Positions 15,297 through 23,829 of a DNA stretch of 42,132 bases are shown here, in pieces. The position numbers and the translations under genes were made by a program. The stretch lies in contig JAJRTI010000298.1 in assembly GCA_024278415.1 (NCBI GenBank), positions 1 to 42,132 on the forward strand. Direction: 5' to 3'. Position 1 is the first letter of the stretch; each line of letters starts with the position of its first letter. The notes beneath the pieces are model-generated. The model did not search any database. It was not told the origin of the DNA and worked only from the letters and a program-made list of their open reading frames with translations. This DNA is from Planctomycetota bacterium. Its GTDB lineage: Bacteria; Planctomycetota; Brocadiia; JAJRTI01.

Positions 15297-18200
15297 TCAC
15301 CGCGCCCCCGCTACCGGCCGCTCCACCGGCAACCCGCGCACTTTGGCGCGCACGGTCACGGCCCGGCCCGCGGTGACTTCGAGCTTCTGCATGAAGCGCC
15401 GGTCGTGCGCGACCTTGACCAGCCACTCGCCTGACGCGGCCAGCTTGGGATCCTGGATCGCCACGCCCGGCTTGACGTGCGTCCGCCACGCGACCGCGGC
15501 GCCGTTCTTCTGGCGCTGCTCGAAATCTCCGTTGCGCAGCTTCGCGCCTTCGACGCGTATGTCGTCCACGTACACCCAGACCGGCTGCTGCGTCTTGGTG
15601 AGCGGATCGGAGTAGGAACTGCCAAGCAGGATCAGGCTGGCCTCGCCGCTTGCTTGGGGCATGAACGAGAAGCTCATCTCTCGCCACGAATCCGTCGGCA
15701 GGTTGCCCATGCGCGCGGACAGGCGGTAGCCCTTGGGCTTGGCCCACGAGGGGGCTTCGCAGCCGCGGACCGGTTCGAGCATGCCCGCGGTCCTCGTCGG
15801 CCACATGACGTGGATGTCAATGGTCGACGGCTTGAGGTTGGGCGCCGCGGCCTCGCCGAACTGCGACAGCCAGAGGAGATAGCCGCGGCTCACCTCGCAC
15901 GTGCTCCCGCCGGTGTGCTTCAGCATCACCCACTCGTTGTCGCCCACGTTGCGCACGCTGAGGTTGAACAGCAGGCGCGGGTTGCGCGTCTGCGGCGCGA
16001 GGCCGAGCGCGCGGAAGGGCACCTTCCACTCGGCCGTCCACAGCCCCTTGCTCACCACCGCGGCCGCGTACTGCACGCCGCCGGTGCGGATGCGTTCTTG
16101 CACGGACTTGGGCGCGCCGGCCTCGCCCGTGGTCTCCCACGCGCCATCCGCGTATCCGCGCAGCACCATCACCGGGCCGATCTTGCCGCGGACCTCGGCG
16201 ATGGCGATCTCGACCGCGTCGTCCCGGCCCCACTTGTGGCCGCGGGTGACGCCCTTGGCCGGGTTGACTTCGTTGTGGAACCGCACGTAGAGGTTGGCGT
16301 CGTCGGTCTGCACCATGGCTTGGCACGGCCGGGTGGCCTTCTTCATCGACGGCAGCCATTGCAATTCCACGGTCTGATGGACATCGGGCGCTTGGCCGGT
16401 CGCGTCGCCGGGCGTCCACTCCATCGCGCTCGTCTTGCCATCGATGACGATGCGGCCGGTCACCTGGGCGGCCTTGTACATGGGCAGGCGGCCGAGCGAC
16501 TTGGCCGCGCGCTCGCGCAGGCGCATCCACCGCGGCTTCCAGTCCTTGGGCGGCAGGTCGAGCGCCACGGGCCACGTGCGCCGGTCGGGCGATTCGTAAA
16601 GGCCGATCTTGTCGAGAGGAGCCGGCTTGAAGCCGATCTCGCGGCACACGACCGCGTCGGGCTTGAGCCGGAAGTCCAACGTCGTGTGGTCGGGCTGCAC
16701 GAAGCCCGGGTCGCGGCCTTCCCAGTTGTTGCGGATGGTGGACCATTCGGGCCGCATCGACAGCTTGCGGATGCCGTAGCCGCAGTCGACCATAACGTTG
16801 CGTTCGACCACGTTGAACCACGGCGCGGCGATGGGGTTCTTGGTGAAGATCTCGACGAGCTTGGGGTATTTCGTGCTGTACGGCGGCTGGTTCCATTTGT
16901 ATCGCTTCAGATACTTGACCAGCGACCCCCACTTGGCGCGGCCGGGCGAGACGACGAAGCCGCCCTTGCCGTCGCTCTGGAACATGTCCACCCCGCGCGG
17001 GCCGATGTCCACGCCCCAGTGGCATTCGACAAAGAGGTTGTCGTGCACGTGGTTGGCCGCGCCGCCGGCGATGTACACGCCGCCGCCCAGACGATAGCAC
17101 ACGTTGCCATACACGTGGACTTCTGGCGCGGAGTCGTCCAGATGCACAAAGCGCGTCGCACTGCCGCAGCCCTCTATCGAGTCCTCGACGTGGTGGATGA
17201 AGTTGTAGCGGATGATGCTGCCGCGGCTTGTCCAGTCCCGGCCGGTGTAGAACACCCCGCCCTCGGAGGTCTCCGTGTTCGTGCGGAAGAGGCGGTTGAA
17301 CTCCATCACGTGGTCGTTGCCTCGGAACCCGACCGCGATGTACCCGCAGTCGTGAATGAGGTTGTGCGAGAACCGCGCACCCACCCCGCGGATCGACACG
17401 GCCACCGACCCGGCGCGCACGATGCGGTTCGTGTGGTGGATGTGGCAGTTGTCCACCACCGCGTGGCCCGGCGCGAGCTTGTATCGGTCGCCCGTGTTGA
17501 CCGCGACGCCGACGTTGCCGGTGTCATGGACGTCGCAGCCCAGGACCTGGTGCCGGTCGCCCGTGATCGCGATGCCGGTGAATGCGACGTTGCGCACCTC
17601 GCAGCCCACCACGCGGCAGTCGGAGCCCCTGGTGATGCGGATGCCGTCGCGCGCGGAGCATTCGATGCCGAGCCCGCGGAACTCGACATACCTCGCGCCC
17701 TCGCAGTTGATGACGGCCTTGGGATTGACCGAGAGCGTGACGTGCGAGCCGCGCAGGCCCTGGGGCGGGATGAGATAGAGCGCGCGGGCCTTGCGGTCCA
17801 AGAACCACTCGCCCGGCGCGTCGAGTTCCTCCAGCAGGTTGACCGCAAAGTAGCGGCAGGCGCCGCGGTCTTCAAGGCCGCCCAGGGTGTTGCGTGCGCG
17901 GAGCTGGATCGTCTTGGCCTTGCGGTCGATGGCCTTGACTTTGACGAATTCTGCGCGGTAGCCGCGTCGCCAATAGCCATAGAGCCACAGGCCGGCGGCC
18001 GCGTCCCAACGCTCGGCGCGGTCGCCGAGGTACTTGAACTCCGGCGTCTTGCCGGCCTCCTTGCCCGGCTCGACGATCTCGCCGAAGGTGGTGTACTCGG
18101 CATTGGGCCAGCGCGCCAAAGGCAGGCGCTTGCCATCTGCGAACAACTCGTTCAGCGAGCGGATATTGCGCTCGAGGAACCAGGTGTCGGGCCACTCCGG

Positions 18201-18656
18201 GCCGAGCTTGGATGCCTGGCCCGGCGTCAAGCGATACGCCCTCACGCGGCCGCGCGCCGCCTTGGGGATACGCTTCAGCGCCGCGGCGTCAGTGACAGGT
18301 TTGAACGCCGCGAGCTTCAGCGGCATGCCCCCGTTGAGCCACACGGCCTCGCCCTTCGCGGCCCGGTAGACCACCGGCGCGCCGGCTGCGCCGCTGTCCT
18401 CTGCGCGAAGCTCGAAGGGCTCGGGCAGCCAGTACGTGCCGCCGTGGAGCACTACGGCGACTCCGCCATCGAGCGGCTCCCCCGCCTTCTTCAGCGCCCG
18501 GACCGCGTCCCGCGCCTTGGCCAACGTGCGCAAGGGCGCCGCGGCCGTGCCGGGGTTGGTGTCTTTGCCGTTCGGCGAGACGTGGATCTCCGGCCCGGCC
18601 AGGGCCGCGCTGGCTATAGAGAGGCAGGCGAATGTGATAAGCGTTCTTGTTGACAT
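15297..18656 (-). CDS. Secreted right-handed parallel beta-helix protein with CBM9-like domain
   Basis: A 1119-residue exported protein. A signal peptide (1-20) is followed by the DUF1565-type opening IHVSPNGKDTNPGTAAAPLRTL. A long right-handed beta-helix (about 300-620) shows repeated turns such as CEVRNVAFTGIAI, CDVHDTGNVGVAV and CHIHHTNRI. A CBM9-like beta domain (ITGRIVIDGKTSAMEW region to about 940) follows, then a further beta-sandwich module. This architecture resembles GH141 and related polysaccharide-active helices. A precise substrate cannot be read from sequence. It sits between the GT-C and SGNH genes on the same strand. GAGGAAA precedes the ATG at 18656. Confidence 0.88.
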   Translation of the reverse strand: MSTRTLITFACLSIASAALAGPEIHVSPNGKDTNPGTAAAPLRTLAKARDAVRALKKAGEPLDGGVAVVLHGGTYWLPEPFELRAEDSGAAGAPVVYRAAKGEAVWLNGGMPLKLAAFKPVTDAAALKRIPKAARGRVRAYRLTPGQASKLGPEWPDTWFLERNIRSLNELFADGKRLPLARWPNAEYTTFGEIVEPGKEAGKTPEFKYLGDRAERWDAAAGLWLYGYWRRGYRAEFVKVKAIDRKAKTIQLRARNTLGGLEDRGACRYFAVNLLEELDAPGEWFLDRKARALYLIPPQGLRGSHVTLSVNPKAVINCEGARYVEFRGLGIECSARDGIRITRGSDCRVVGCEVRNVAFTGIAITGDRHQVLGCDVHDTGNVGVAVNTGDRYKLAPGHAVVDNCHIHHTNRIVRAGSVAVSIRGVGARFSHNLIHDCGYIAVGFRGNDHVMEFNRLFRTNTETSEGGVFYTGRDWTSRGSIIRYNFIHHVEDSIEGCGSATRFVHLDDSAPEVHVYGNVCYRLGGGVYIAGGAANHVHDNLFVECHWGVDIGPRGVDMFQSDGKGGFVVSPGRAKWGSLVKYLKRYKWNQPPYSTKYPKLVEIFTKNPIAAPWFNVVERNVMVDCGYGIRKLSMRPEWSTIRNNWEGRDPGFVQPDHTTLDFRLKPDAVVCREIGFKPAPLDKIGLYESPDRRTWPVALDLPPKDWKPRWMRLRERAAKSLGRLPMYKAAQVTGRIVIDGKTSAMEWTPGDATGQAPDVHQTVELQWLPSMKKATRPCQAMVQTDDANLYVRFHNEVNPAKGVTRGHKWGRDDAVEIAIAEVRGKIGPVMVLRGYADGAWETTGEAGAPKSVQERIRTGGVQYAAAVVSKGLWTAEWKVPFRALGLAPQTRNPRLLFNLSVRNVGDNEWVMLKHTGGSTCEVSRGYLLWLSQFGEAAAPNLKPSTIDIHVMWPTRTAGMLEPVRGCEAPSWAKPKGYRLSARMGNLPTDSWREMSFSFMPQASGEASLILLGSSYSDPLTKTQQPVWVYVDDIRVEGAKLRNGDFEQRQKNGAAVAWRTHVKPGVAIQDPKLAASGEWLVKVAHDRRFMQKLEVTAGRAVTVRAKVRGLPVERPVAGAR

Positions 18657-18672
18657 GTGTTTCCTCGTGACA

Positions 18673-18755
18673 GGGGCCCTGTAGCCGCAGCCGCCAGGCT
18701 GCGGGCTGGAGTCTTGCGGACACAGCCCCCGCATGCTGGCGCATGCGGCTAGGCG
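18673..18755. repeat. Short hairpins between the beta-helix and GT-C genes
   Basis: GTAGCCGCAGCCGCCAGGCT then GCGG (about 18681-18704) and CCCGCATGCTGGCGCATGCGG (about 18728-18749) are hairpins of the same CCGCA...TGCGG style as those at 7810 and 8060. The second touches the end of the GT-C gene. Confidence 0.55.
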
Positions 18756-19954
18756 CTTGGTGCGCGCTTCTGGTCGTGCTCATGCAACGCGGCCCAAAAC
18801 AGGCCACCAAAGAACAGCACATACACGATCGCAAAAATGAGCGTCACGTCGACGCCCACGTTTCGGCTGAACCCGGGGCCCTCGCCGGCGATGCCGTAGA
18901 AGATAAACAGGTTCACGTTCGCCAACACGACGACCGTCAGCGCCGTCGGCAGCGCCGAGCGGTCTTCATGCATCAGCGCGAGCGCGAGGATGCAGGGCAT
19001 GAACAAGTGATTCTCGTGCACGCCGATGTTGAACGTGAAGTATGCGAGGTAGCCGGCGAGCGAGTAAAAGAGGAAACGCCGGAACGTGCGCTCGCCGCGG
19101 AAGAAGCGCGCGAGCAACGCGACGTAGCACACCCAGAAAAGGAGCTTGGGCGCGAGCACGATCCGGGGATCGCGCGTGCGGATGTAGTCCGTCACGCCGC
19201 CCGCGGCCGCGCCGAACGTCGTCGGGGCGAATCTGTGAAGCGTGTACGTCAGAATCCAATTGAAATTCAACGCATTGCCGCTAAGGTAGTCGTGCGAGAG
19301 GGCCTGGCCGAACGCGCGGAACACCTCCGTTCCGAACACGGCCACGCACGCGCCGAGGATTGCGAGGCCAGGGACGCCCACGCGCAAGACAATCATCCGC
19401 CACTGCGCCTGAGGCAGATCACGCACGCGTGTGGCCTTCACGAGGTGCGCCAAAATGAACGGCGCGATGATCAGCGGCTGCCACTTGGTGAGCGCGCTGA
19501 TCGAGAAGCACACCGCGAAGAGCGCAAGCCGTTCGCGCTGGAGCGCCCACAGCGCGATCACGAGCCACGGTGCGAAGTAGATGTCGGTGTACGCGAGGCC
19601 CATGCAGTTGAGCACGAGCGCGAGTTGCATGGCGGCGGCCATGAGCGCGCTCCGCGTCCACAGCCCGAACGCGACCGACGTGGCCAGCAGGCAGGTGAGC
19701 AGCGTGAGCTTGAACGCGGTCGACTTCTTGACACCGAGGTGTGTCGTGAGGCGGGGGATCGACGCGAGCACGACGTTGCCCAGCGGGGGGTAGTTGTCCT
19801 TGTTGGCCACGTATCCCGCCCGCACCCCCAGCCGCTCCGCGTGGTCGGTCCAGATCTTCCACTTGAACACGTCGATGGTGCCCCGCGTGTTGAACAGGCT
19901 CACCGAGACGGCGCACGCAAGCGCGAACAGCACAACGCTAGGGTATCGGCTCAT
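18749..19954 (-). CDS. Multi-pass GT-C-type glycosyltransferase-like membrane protein
   Basis: A 401-residue polytopic inner-membrane protein with about ten hydrophobic segments. Features of the GT-C superfamily (mannosyl/glucosyltransferases using lipid-phosphate sugars) are an early acidic loop after TM1 (TIDVFKWKIW, Asp28), a YPPLG turn, and the late FNIGVHENHLFMP segment resembling the GVHEKH motif of ALG6/GT87-like enzymes. It would transfer sugar on the periplasmic face. Its donor and acceptor are unknown. It lies inside the secreted-polysaccharide block, suggesting surface glycan assembly. The start at 19954 has a weak Shine-Dalgarno but fits TM1. Confidence 0.8.
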   Translation of the reverse strand: MSRYPSVVLFALACAVSVSLFNTRGTIDVFKWKIWTDHAERLGVRAGYVANKDNYPPLGNVVLASIPRLTTHLGVKKSTAFKLTLLTCLLATSVAFGLWTRSALMAAAMQLALVLNCMGLAYTDIYFAPWLVIALWALQRERLALFAVCFSISALTKWQPLIIAPFILAHLVKATRVRDLPQAQWRMIVLRVGVPGLAILGACVAVFGTEVFRAFGQALSHDYLSGNALNFNWILTYTLHRFAPTTFGAAAGGVTDYIRTRDPRIVLAPKLLFWVCYVALLARFFRGERTFRRFLFYSLAGYLAYFTFNIGVHENHLFMPCILALALMHEDRSALPTALTVVVLANVNLFIFYGIAGEGPGFSRNVGVDVTLIFAIVYVLFFGGLFWAALHEHDQKRAPSA

Positions 19955-20075
19955 AGTCGGCCTGACGAGCGGCGGCCACGTGAAGGGAGAGACACGCGGC
20001 GCATTGTAGCAGTGCGGCCCGGGGCTGCCAACCTTCCAGAATCTGCCAGGCCTTCAGGCGTCTATGCCTCGTCTG

Positions 20076-23000
20076 CTACTTCATGCCGAGGCGCTCGTAA
20101 AGCCGTTGGACCTGGTCGGCTTTGCCCAGGGTCGCGGAGAGGGCAAAGCGGATGTTGCCGATGGGCCGGTCCTGGCGCGGGTGGAACATCATGTAATGGC
20201 CGTAGTAGTGGCGCCGGAGATCGACGTAATCGAGCGTCGGGAAGTCGAACAGGCATCCCAGCGTCTCGCCCGTCGCGTCGTCCTGGACCGCGAACCAGCC
20301 CTGCTTGAACTGAGCCGCGGGGATATCGATCTGGCGGCGGCCGTTCCACTGCTTCAGGCCTTTGAGGGTGGGATAGAAGACGCGCTCGCCTTTCTTGTCC
20401 GCACCGATGCGGGAGATGAGACAGAAGTGATTCGCGACCGGGCCGGCGCCGTTGGTGTTGATGTCGATCAGGATGTGGTTGTCGTCCTTGCCCAGGCTGA
20501 AGGTCATCGTGATCGGCTTATGGTCAACCGGGTGGCGCCCAACGATCCGCGCGGAGACGCTCGCGCCGCACGGCGAGAGCTTTTCGGTCCGCCACTTCGC
20601 GTTGAAACTGTACCAGCTCCAGCCCAGCGGGTACGAGGCCGGCACAAGATGATCGTGGCCGGTATCGCGCAGCACGAGGTCGTGGACGACCACGCTGTTG
20701 GGGATAATCGTGGCCAGGATGTGGCTGTTCTCCAACGCCAGCAGGGGCATCTTTTTCGGCGCCATGCTCGCATGGAGTTGGTAGTCCTCATGCCTCTCAT
20801 AAATGACCGCTCCGACGGCGAGGCGAATCGGAAGAACGCGAGCGTACGGCTCGCCGGCGATGTCGCCCTCGACTCGCAGCTTGCCCATGGCCACCCGAGG
20901 AGCCGCATCCGGCGCGGTGAAACGGAAGGTGACGGTCGCGGCCCTGCCGTTCGACAGCGATGGGAAGCGGAGAGACGGCTGCTGCGCTCCGAAGCCTTCG
21001 GGCAACTCGACGCGGGCCGTCAACCTCACGGGCCGGCGGCCGTTGGCCTGGGCCGTGACGGACAGCACGGGCGGGAGATGCCCGAGCGGGAAGATGGTGC
21101 GCATGTTGTTCACGCGGAGGTCAATCTTGGGCAGCACACGAGCCTCTACCCAAGGCGAAGCCGCCACGCGCCCATCATCGAGCGTGGCAACCATGTTGAC
21201 TTGGTAGAAGCCGGGCGTGAGCGCAGTGGGTGCGGCGATCTCGAAGGAACGAGTGAACCGCTCTCCCGCGGCGAGAGTGAACCGCGCCGGTTTTCCTCGA
21301 TACGCAAGCCCCGGTTCGAGCCCGGGCGCGAGCGCGCCAGCGATCGTCTTGCCGGAAGTGTTGATGAGCGTCGCGGCCGCGGCCAGGGTGTCGCCGGCGG
21401 TCAGGGTCTCCCGATTCGTCGCGATCCCCATGACCGCCGCGCGCTCGCCGGCCGGCAGGAGCGCGACGGTCGCGAAGTCGATGAGCGTGGGCAAGGTGAA
21501 ACAGGCCCAGCGTGCGCCGTCCCGTTCTAGGACTGTCATGGGCAAGATTTCGGGGACCGCGCGCCGGCCTTTGCCCCGACGCGTGTTGGGCAGGACCCAG
21601 GCCAGTTCCGGCGCGGTCCCTGCGTCGAGCTGCACCTGCACGCGCAAGTTCTTCAGCGTCTTGTGCAACTTCTCAGGGGGTGTCTTGCGGTGGTCTGCGC
21701 CGGGCGTGACGATGCGGTTGGCGAGCCCCACCCAGTAGGCGCCGCCTTTGCGGAAGCTCTTGACCTTCAGCACGCCGATGCCGTCGGTGTAGCCCTCGAC
21801 CACGACGTGGTCGCCGATGCCCCGCGAGCGCAGGTAGGCGCGAAGCAGTTGCGCCCAGGCCTTGGCCCCCTTGGCTGGCTTGGCGGCCGGCCCGGCTGGC
21901 GGCCGGTAGTCGTACCCGTACGCGTTCTCGTCCATCACCTGCGCACGCTCGTTCGTCTCCAGCACGTCGCGGTAGCCCTCCGTCCACGAGGCATAATAGA
22001 CGAGCCCGACCCGCGCGCCCATGTAGAGGGCCGTGCCCTTCCCGAAGCGATTGAACGTCACCACGGGCCGGCCTTTGCCAATGGTCCCGATGGCTTTGGC
22101 CGCGCCGAGTTTGCGAATCGAGCCCTTGTTGAAGACCGGCGCGTGGGCGGGCAGGTTCGGCAGGCCCGCGGCCGCGCCGTCCAGCGCGATGGCCGATCGC
22201 AACGTGACGCGCGCCGCCTCGGTGGATCCGATCACCTCGTCGAACCCGTGGCCCGGCGCGCCCGCGTCGCGGTTGTACCAGTCGGCCGCAAACGCGCCGT
22301 CGAGCATAATGAGGTTCCCGCCGGCCGAGACGTAGCGCCGGAACAGCGCGGCAATCTCGCCGTTCACCACGCGCGAGAACGGGCCGACGATAATGGCCGG
22401 GTAGCGCGACAGCTCGCCGAGGTTGCGCTCAGAGAGAATCTGGAAGTCGATGTTGAGATCGTAGAGCATGTTCAGCATGCCGTTGAGATCGCTCGTGGAG
22501 ATGCCGTTGACGAGCAGCGTGCGGTCGGATACGTACACGCCGACCTGCGGCGGCCGCGACTTGGACAGGAGGTAGAGGCCGCCCAATTGGCGCTGCTGGA
22601 TGTTGATGGACCGCGAGACAGTGAACATGGGCTCGCGGCGGGCATAGTGGTTCGAGGAGTCCGCCACGCCCTGGTAGGCGGGATGGGGCGCGCCGGCGAT
22701 GCACACGTGCGACAACCCGGTGCGCGGGCAATCCATGAGGAGCGACATCTGCACCCAACCGGGGTAGTAGTCCGGGGGCATGGCCAGCGCGTTGCCCGGC
22801 ACGCCCGACCATTCGGCGATGTCGCGCAGCATGTGGATGCGGTAGGCGCCGGTGCGGTAGCCGATGCCGTGGCGCATGAGGACATCGCTGATCGCGGGAA
22901 AGTCCCACCAGGCCGCGGCATTGGCCCAACTGCCCCAGAAAGGGAGGCTCCAGACTACCGCGTGCTTCGGATCCTCCTGCTTCAAGGTGTCGTAAACAAA

Positions 23001-23711
23001 CTTCGCAAAGTCGAGCTGGGCCCAGCGCCGGAACGCTTGCCAGTCGCAGAAGCGCCGAGACTTCTCGAACTTGGTGGGCGGCTCGACGGAAGCGAAGTCC
23101 TTGAAGTCACTGCCCCAGGCCGTGTTCAGCGTGGCGATGGTTTTGTATTGGTCTTGCAGCCGCTCGCGGAACCGCGCCTTGGACACCGGGTTGAACCCGC
23201 CGAAGCAGCGATAGGCGAATTCGTCCTGCGGGTAGTAGCCAAAGAGGAACGGCTTGTCCTTCAGGCTTTTGGCGATCTCGACGAGCTTCTTGCGCAGGTA
23301 TTCGCGATAGCCCTGGTCCAGGAAGCAGACCGCGCTGCGGCCGGCCGGTTTGCCGTTGGCCGTCATCATGGCCGCGTCGGGATGCGCCTTCAGATAGAGC
23401 CTGTCGTGCGCGACGCCTCCGGACCACACGTAGAACTGGCGATGCCCCGCGGCCGCGCCGTAGATTTCAGGCTTCCCGTACGTGGTCGTGTTGCCCCAGT
23501 CTTCGGCGAACTCGTAGAACCGGTCGTTGCGCTCCGCGGACCAGGTGAAATCCATGATCAGGGGAAACGGTTTGCCGTCCGCGTAGATGACGCCGTTGCG
23601 GTGCGAGAAGGCGCGCGCGCCTTGTGGCCATTTTGTTGGGCCGGGAACCTGAGCGAAGGCCGTGAGGCAGCAGGATAAGGCCGCGGCAAGCAGGGTCGTC
23701 CGCTTCAGCAT
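20076..23711 (-). CDS. Secreted GH42-like (beta-galactosidase-type) multidomain protein
   Basis: A 1211-residue exported protein. A signal peptide (1-20) is followed by a TIM-barrel region (about 35-390) in which GYYPQDEFAY places Glu164 where GH42/GH-A enzymes have the acid/base Glu. A glutamine-amidotransferase-like Rossmann domain, as in GH42 domain B (about 400-620), carries VGVYVSDRTLLVNG and YPAIIVGPF. Beta-sandwich domains follow to the end. A clear second catalytic Glu is not obvious, so activity is unproven. It probably cleaves or binds galactoside-like polysaccharide at the cell surface. GGAG lies before the ATG at 23711. Confidence 0.8.
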   Translation of the reverse strand: MLKRTTLLAAALSCCLTAFAQVPGPTKWPQGARAFSHRNGVIYADGKPFPLIMDFTWSAERNDRFYEFAEDWGNTTTYGKPEIYGAAAGHRQFYVWSGGVAHDRLYLKAHPDAAMMTANGKPAGRSAVCFLDQGYREYLRKKLVEIAKSLKDKPFLFGYYPQDEFAYRCFGGFNPVSKARFRERLQDQYKTIATLNTAWGSDFKDFASVEPPTKFEKSRRFCDWQAFRRWAQLDFAKFVYDTLKQEDPKHAVVWSLPFWGSWANAAAWWDFPAISDVLMRHGIGYRTGAYRIHMLRDIAEWSGVPGNALAMPPDYYPGWVQMSLLMDCPRTGLSHVCIAGAPHPAYQGVADSSNHYARREPMFTVSRSINIQQRQLGGLYLLSKSRPPQVGVYVSDRTLLVNGISTSDLNGMLNMLYDLNIDFQILSERNLGELSRYPAIIVGPFSRVVNGEIAALFRRYVSAGGNLIMLDGAFAADWYNRDAGAPGHGFDEVIGSTEAARVTLRSAIALDGAAAGLPNLPAHAPVFNKGSIRKLGAAKAIGTIGKGRPVVTFNRFGKGTALYMGARVGLVYYASWTEGYRDVLETNERAQVMDENAYGYDYRPPAGPAAKPAKGAKAWAQLLRAYLRSRGIGDHVVVEGYTDGIGVLKVKSFRKGGAYWVGLANRIVTPGADHRKTPPEKLHKTLKNLRVQVQLDAGTAPELAWVLPNTRRGKGRRAVPEILPMTVLERDGARWACFTLPTLIDFATVALLPAGERAAVMGIATNRETLTAGDTLAAAATLINTSGKTIAGALAPGLEPGLAYRGKPARFTLAAGERFTRSFEIAAPTALTPGFYQVNMVATLDDGRVAASPWVEARVLPKIDLRVNNMRTIFPLGHLPPVLSVTAQANGRRPVRLTARVELPEGFGAQQPSLRFPSLSNGRAATVTFRFTAPDAAPRVAMGKLRVEGDIAGEPYARVLPIRLAVGAVIYERHEDYQLHASMAPKKMPLLALENSHILATIIPNSVVVHDLVLRDTGHDHLVPASYPLGWSWYSFNAKWRTEKLSPCGASVSARIVGRHPVDHKPITMTFSLGKDDNHILIDINTNGAGPVANHFCLISRIGADKKGERVFYPTLKGLKQWNGRRQIDIPAAQFKQGWFAVQDDATGETLGCLFDFPTLDYVDLRRHYYGHYMMFHPRQDRPIGNIRFALSATLGKADQVQRLYERLGMK

Positions 23712-23748
23712 TTCACCAGCTCCTGTTTTTTCAATGCGACGCAACGCT

Positions 23749-23812
23749 CTTGGAGTGCGCTGGCCTGGCAGCGCTTTCGCACAAAAGCGGCGTCAAGCCG
23801 CCGCACTCCAAG
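23749..23812. repeat. Long imperfect hairpin between GH42-like and DUF4838 genes
   Basis: CTTGGAGTGCG (23749-23759) begins an approximately 29-base arm that pairs imperfectly with the arm ending CGCACTCCAAG (23802-23812), around a short loop near 23778-23785. There is no T-tract on the transcribed side. Confidence 0.7.
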
Positions 23813-23829
23813 ATGCCAGAGCGGCTACC

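Noticed and set aside
15477..18653. Very long open frame on the plus strand opposite the beta-helix gene; similar ones at 24400-27303, 20064-21530, 21663-23678 and 39112-40899
   Set aside because: These are antisense shadows caused by high GC at third codon positions; translations are His/Arg/Ala/Val-rich low-complexity strings without domains, while the opposite strand encodes clear families.
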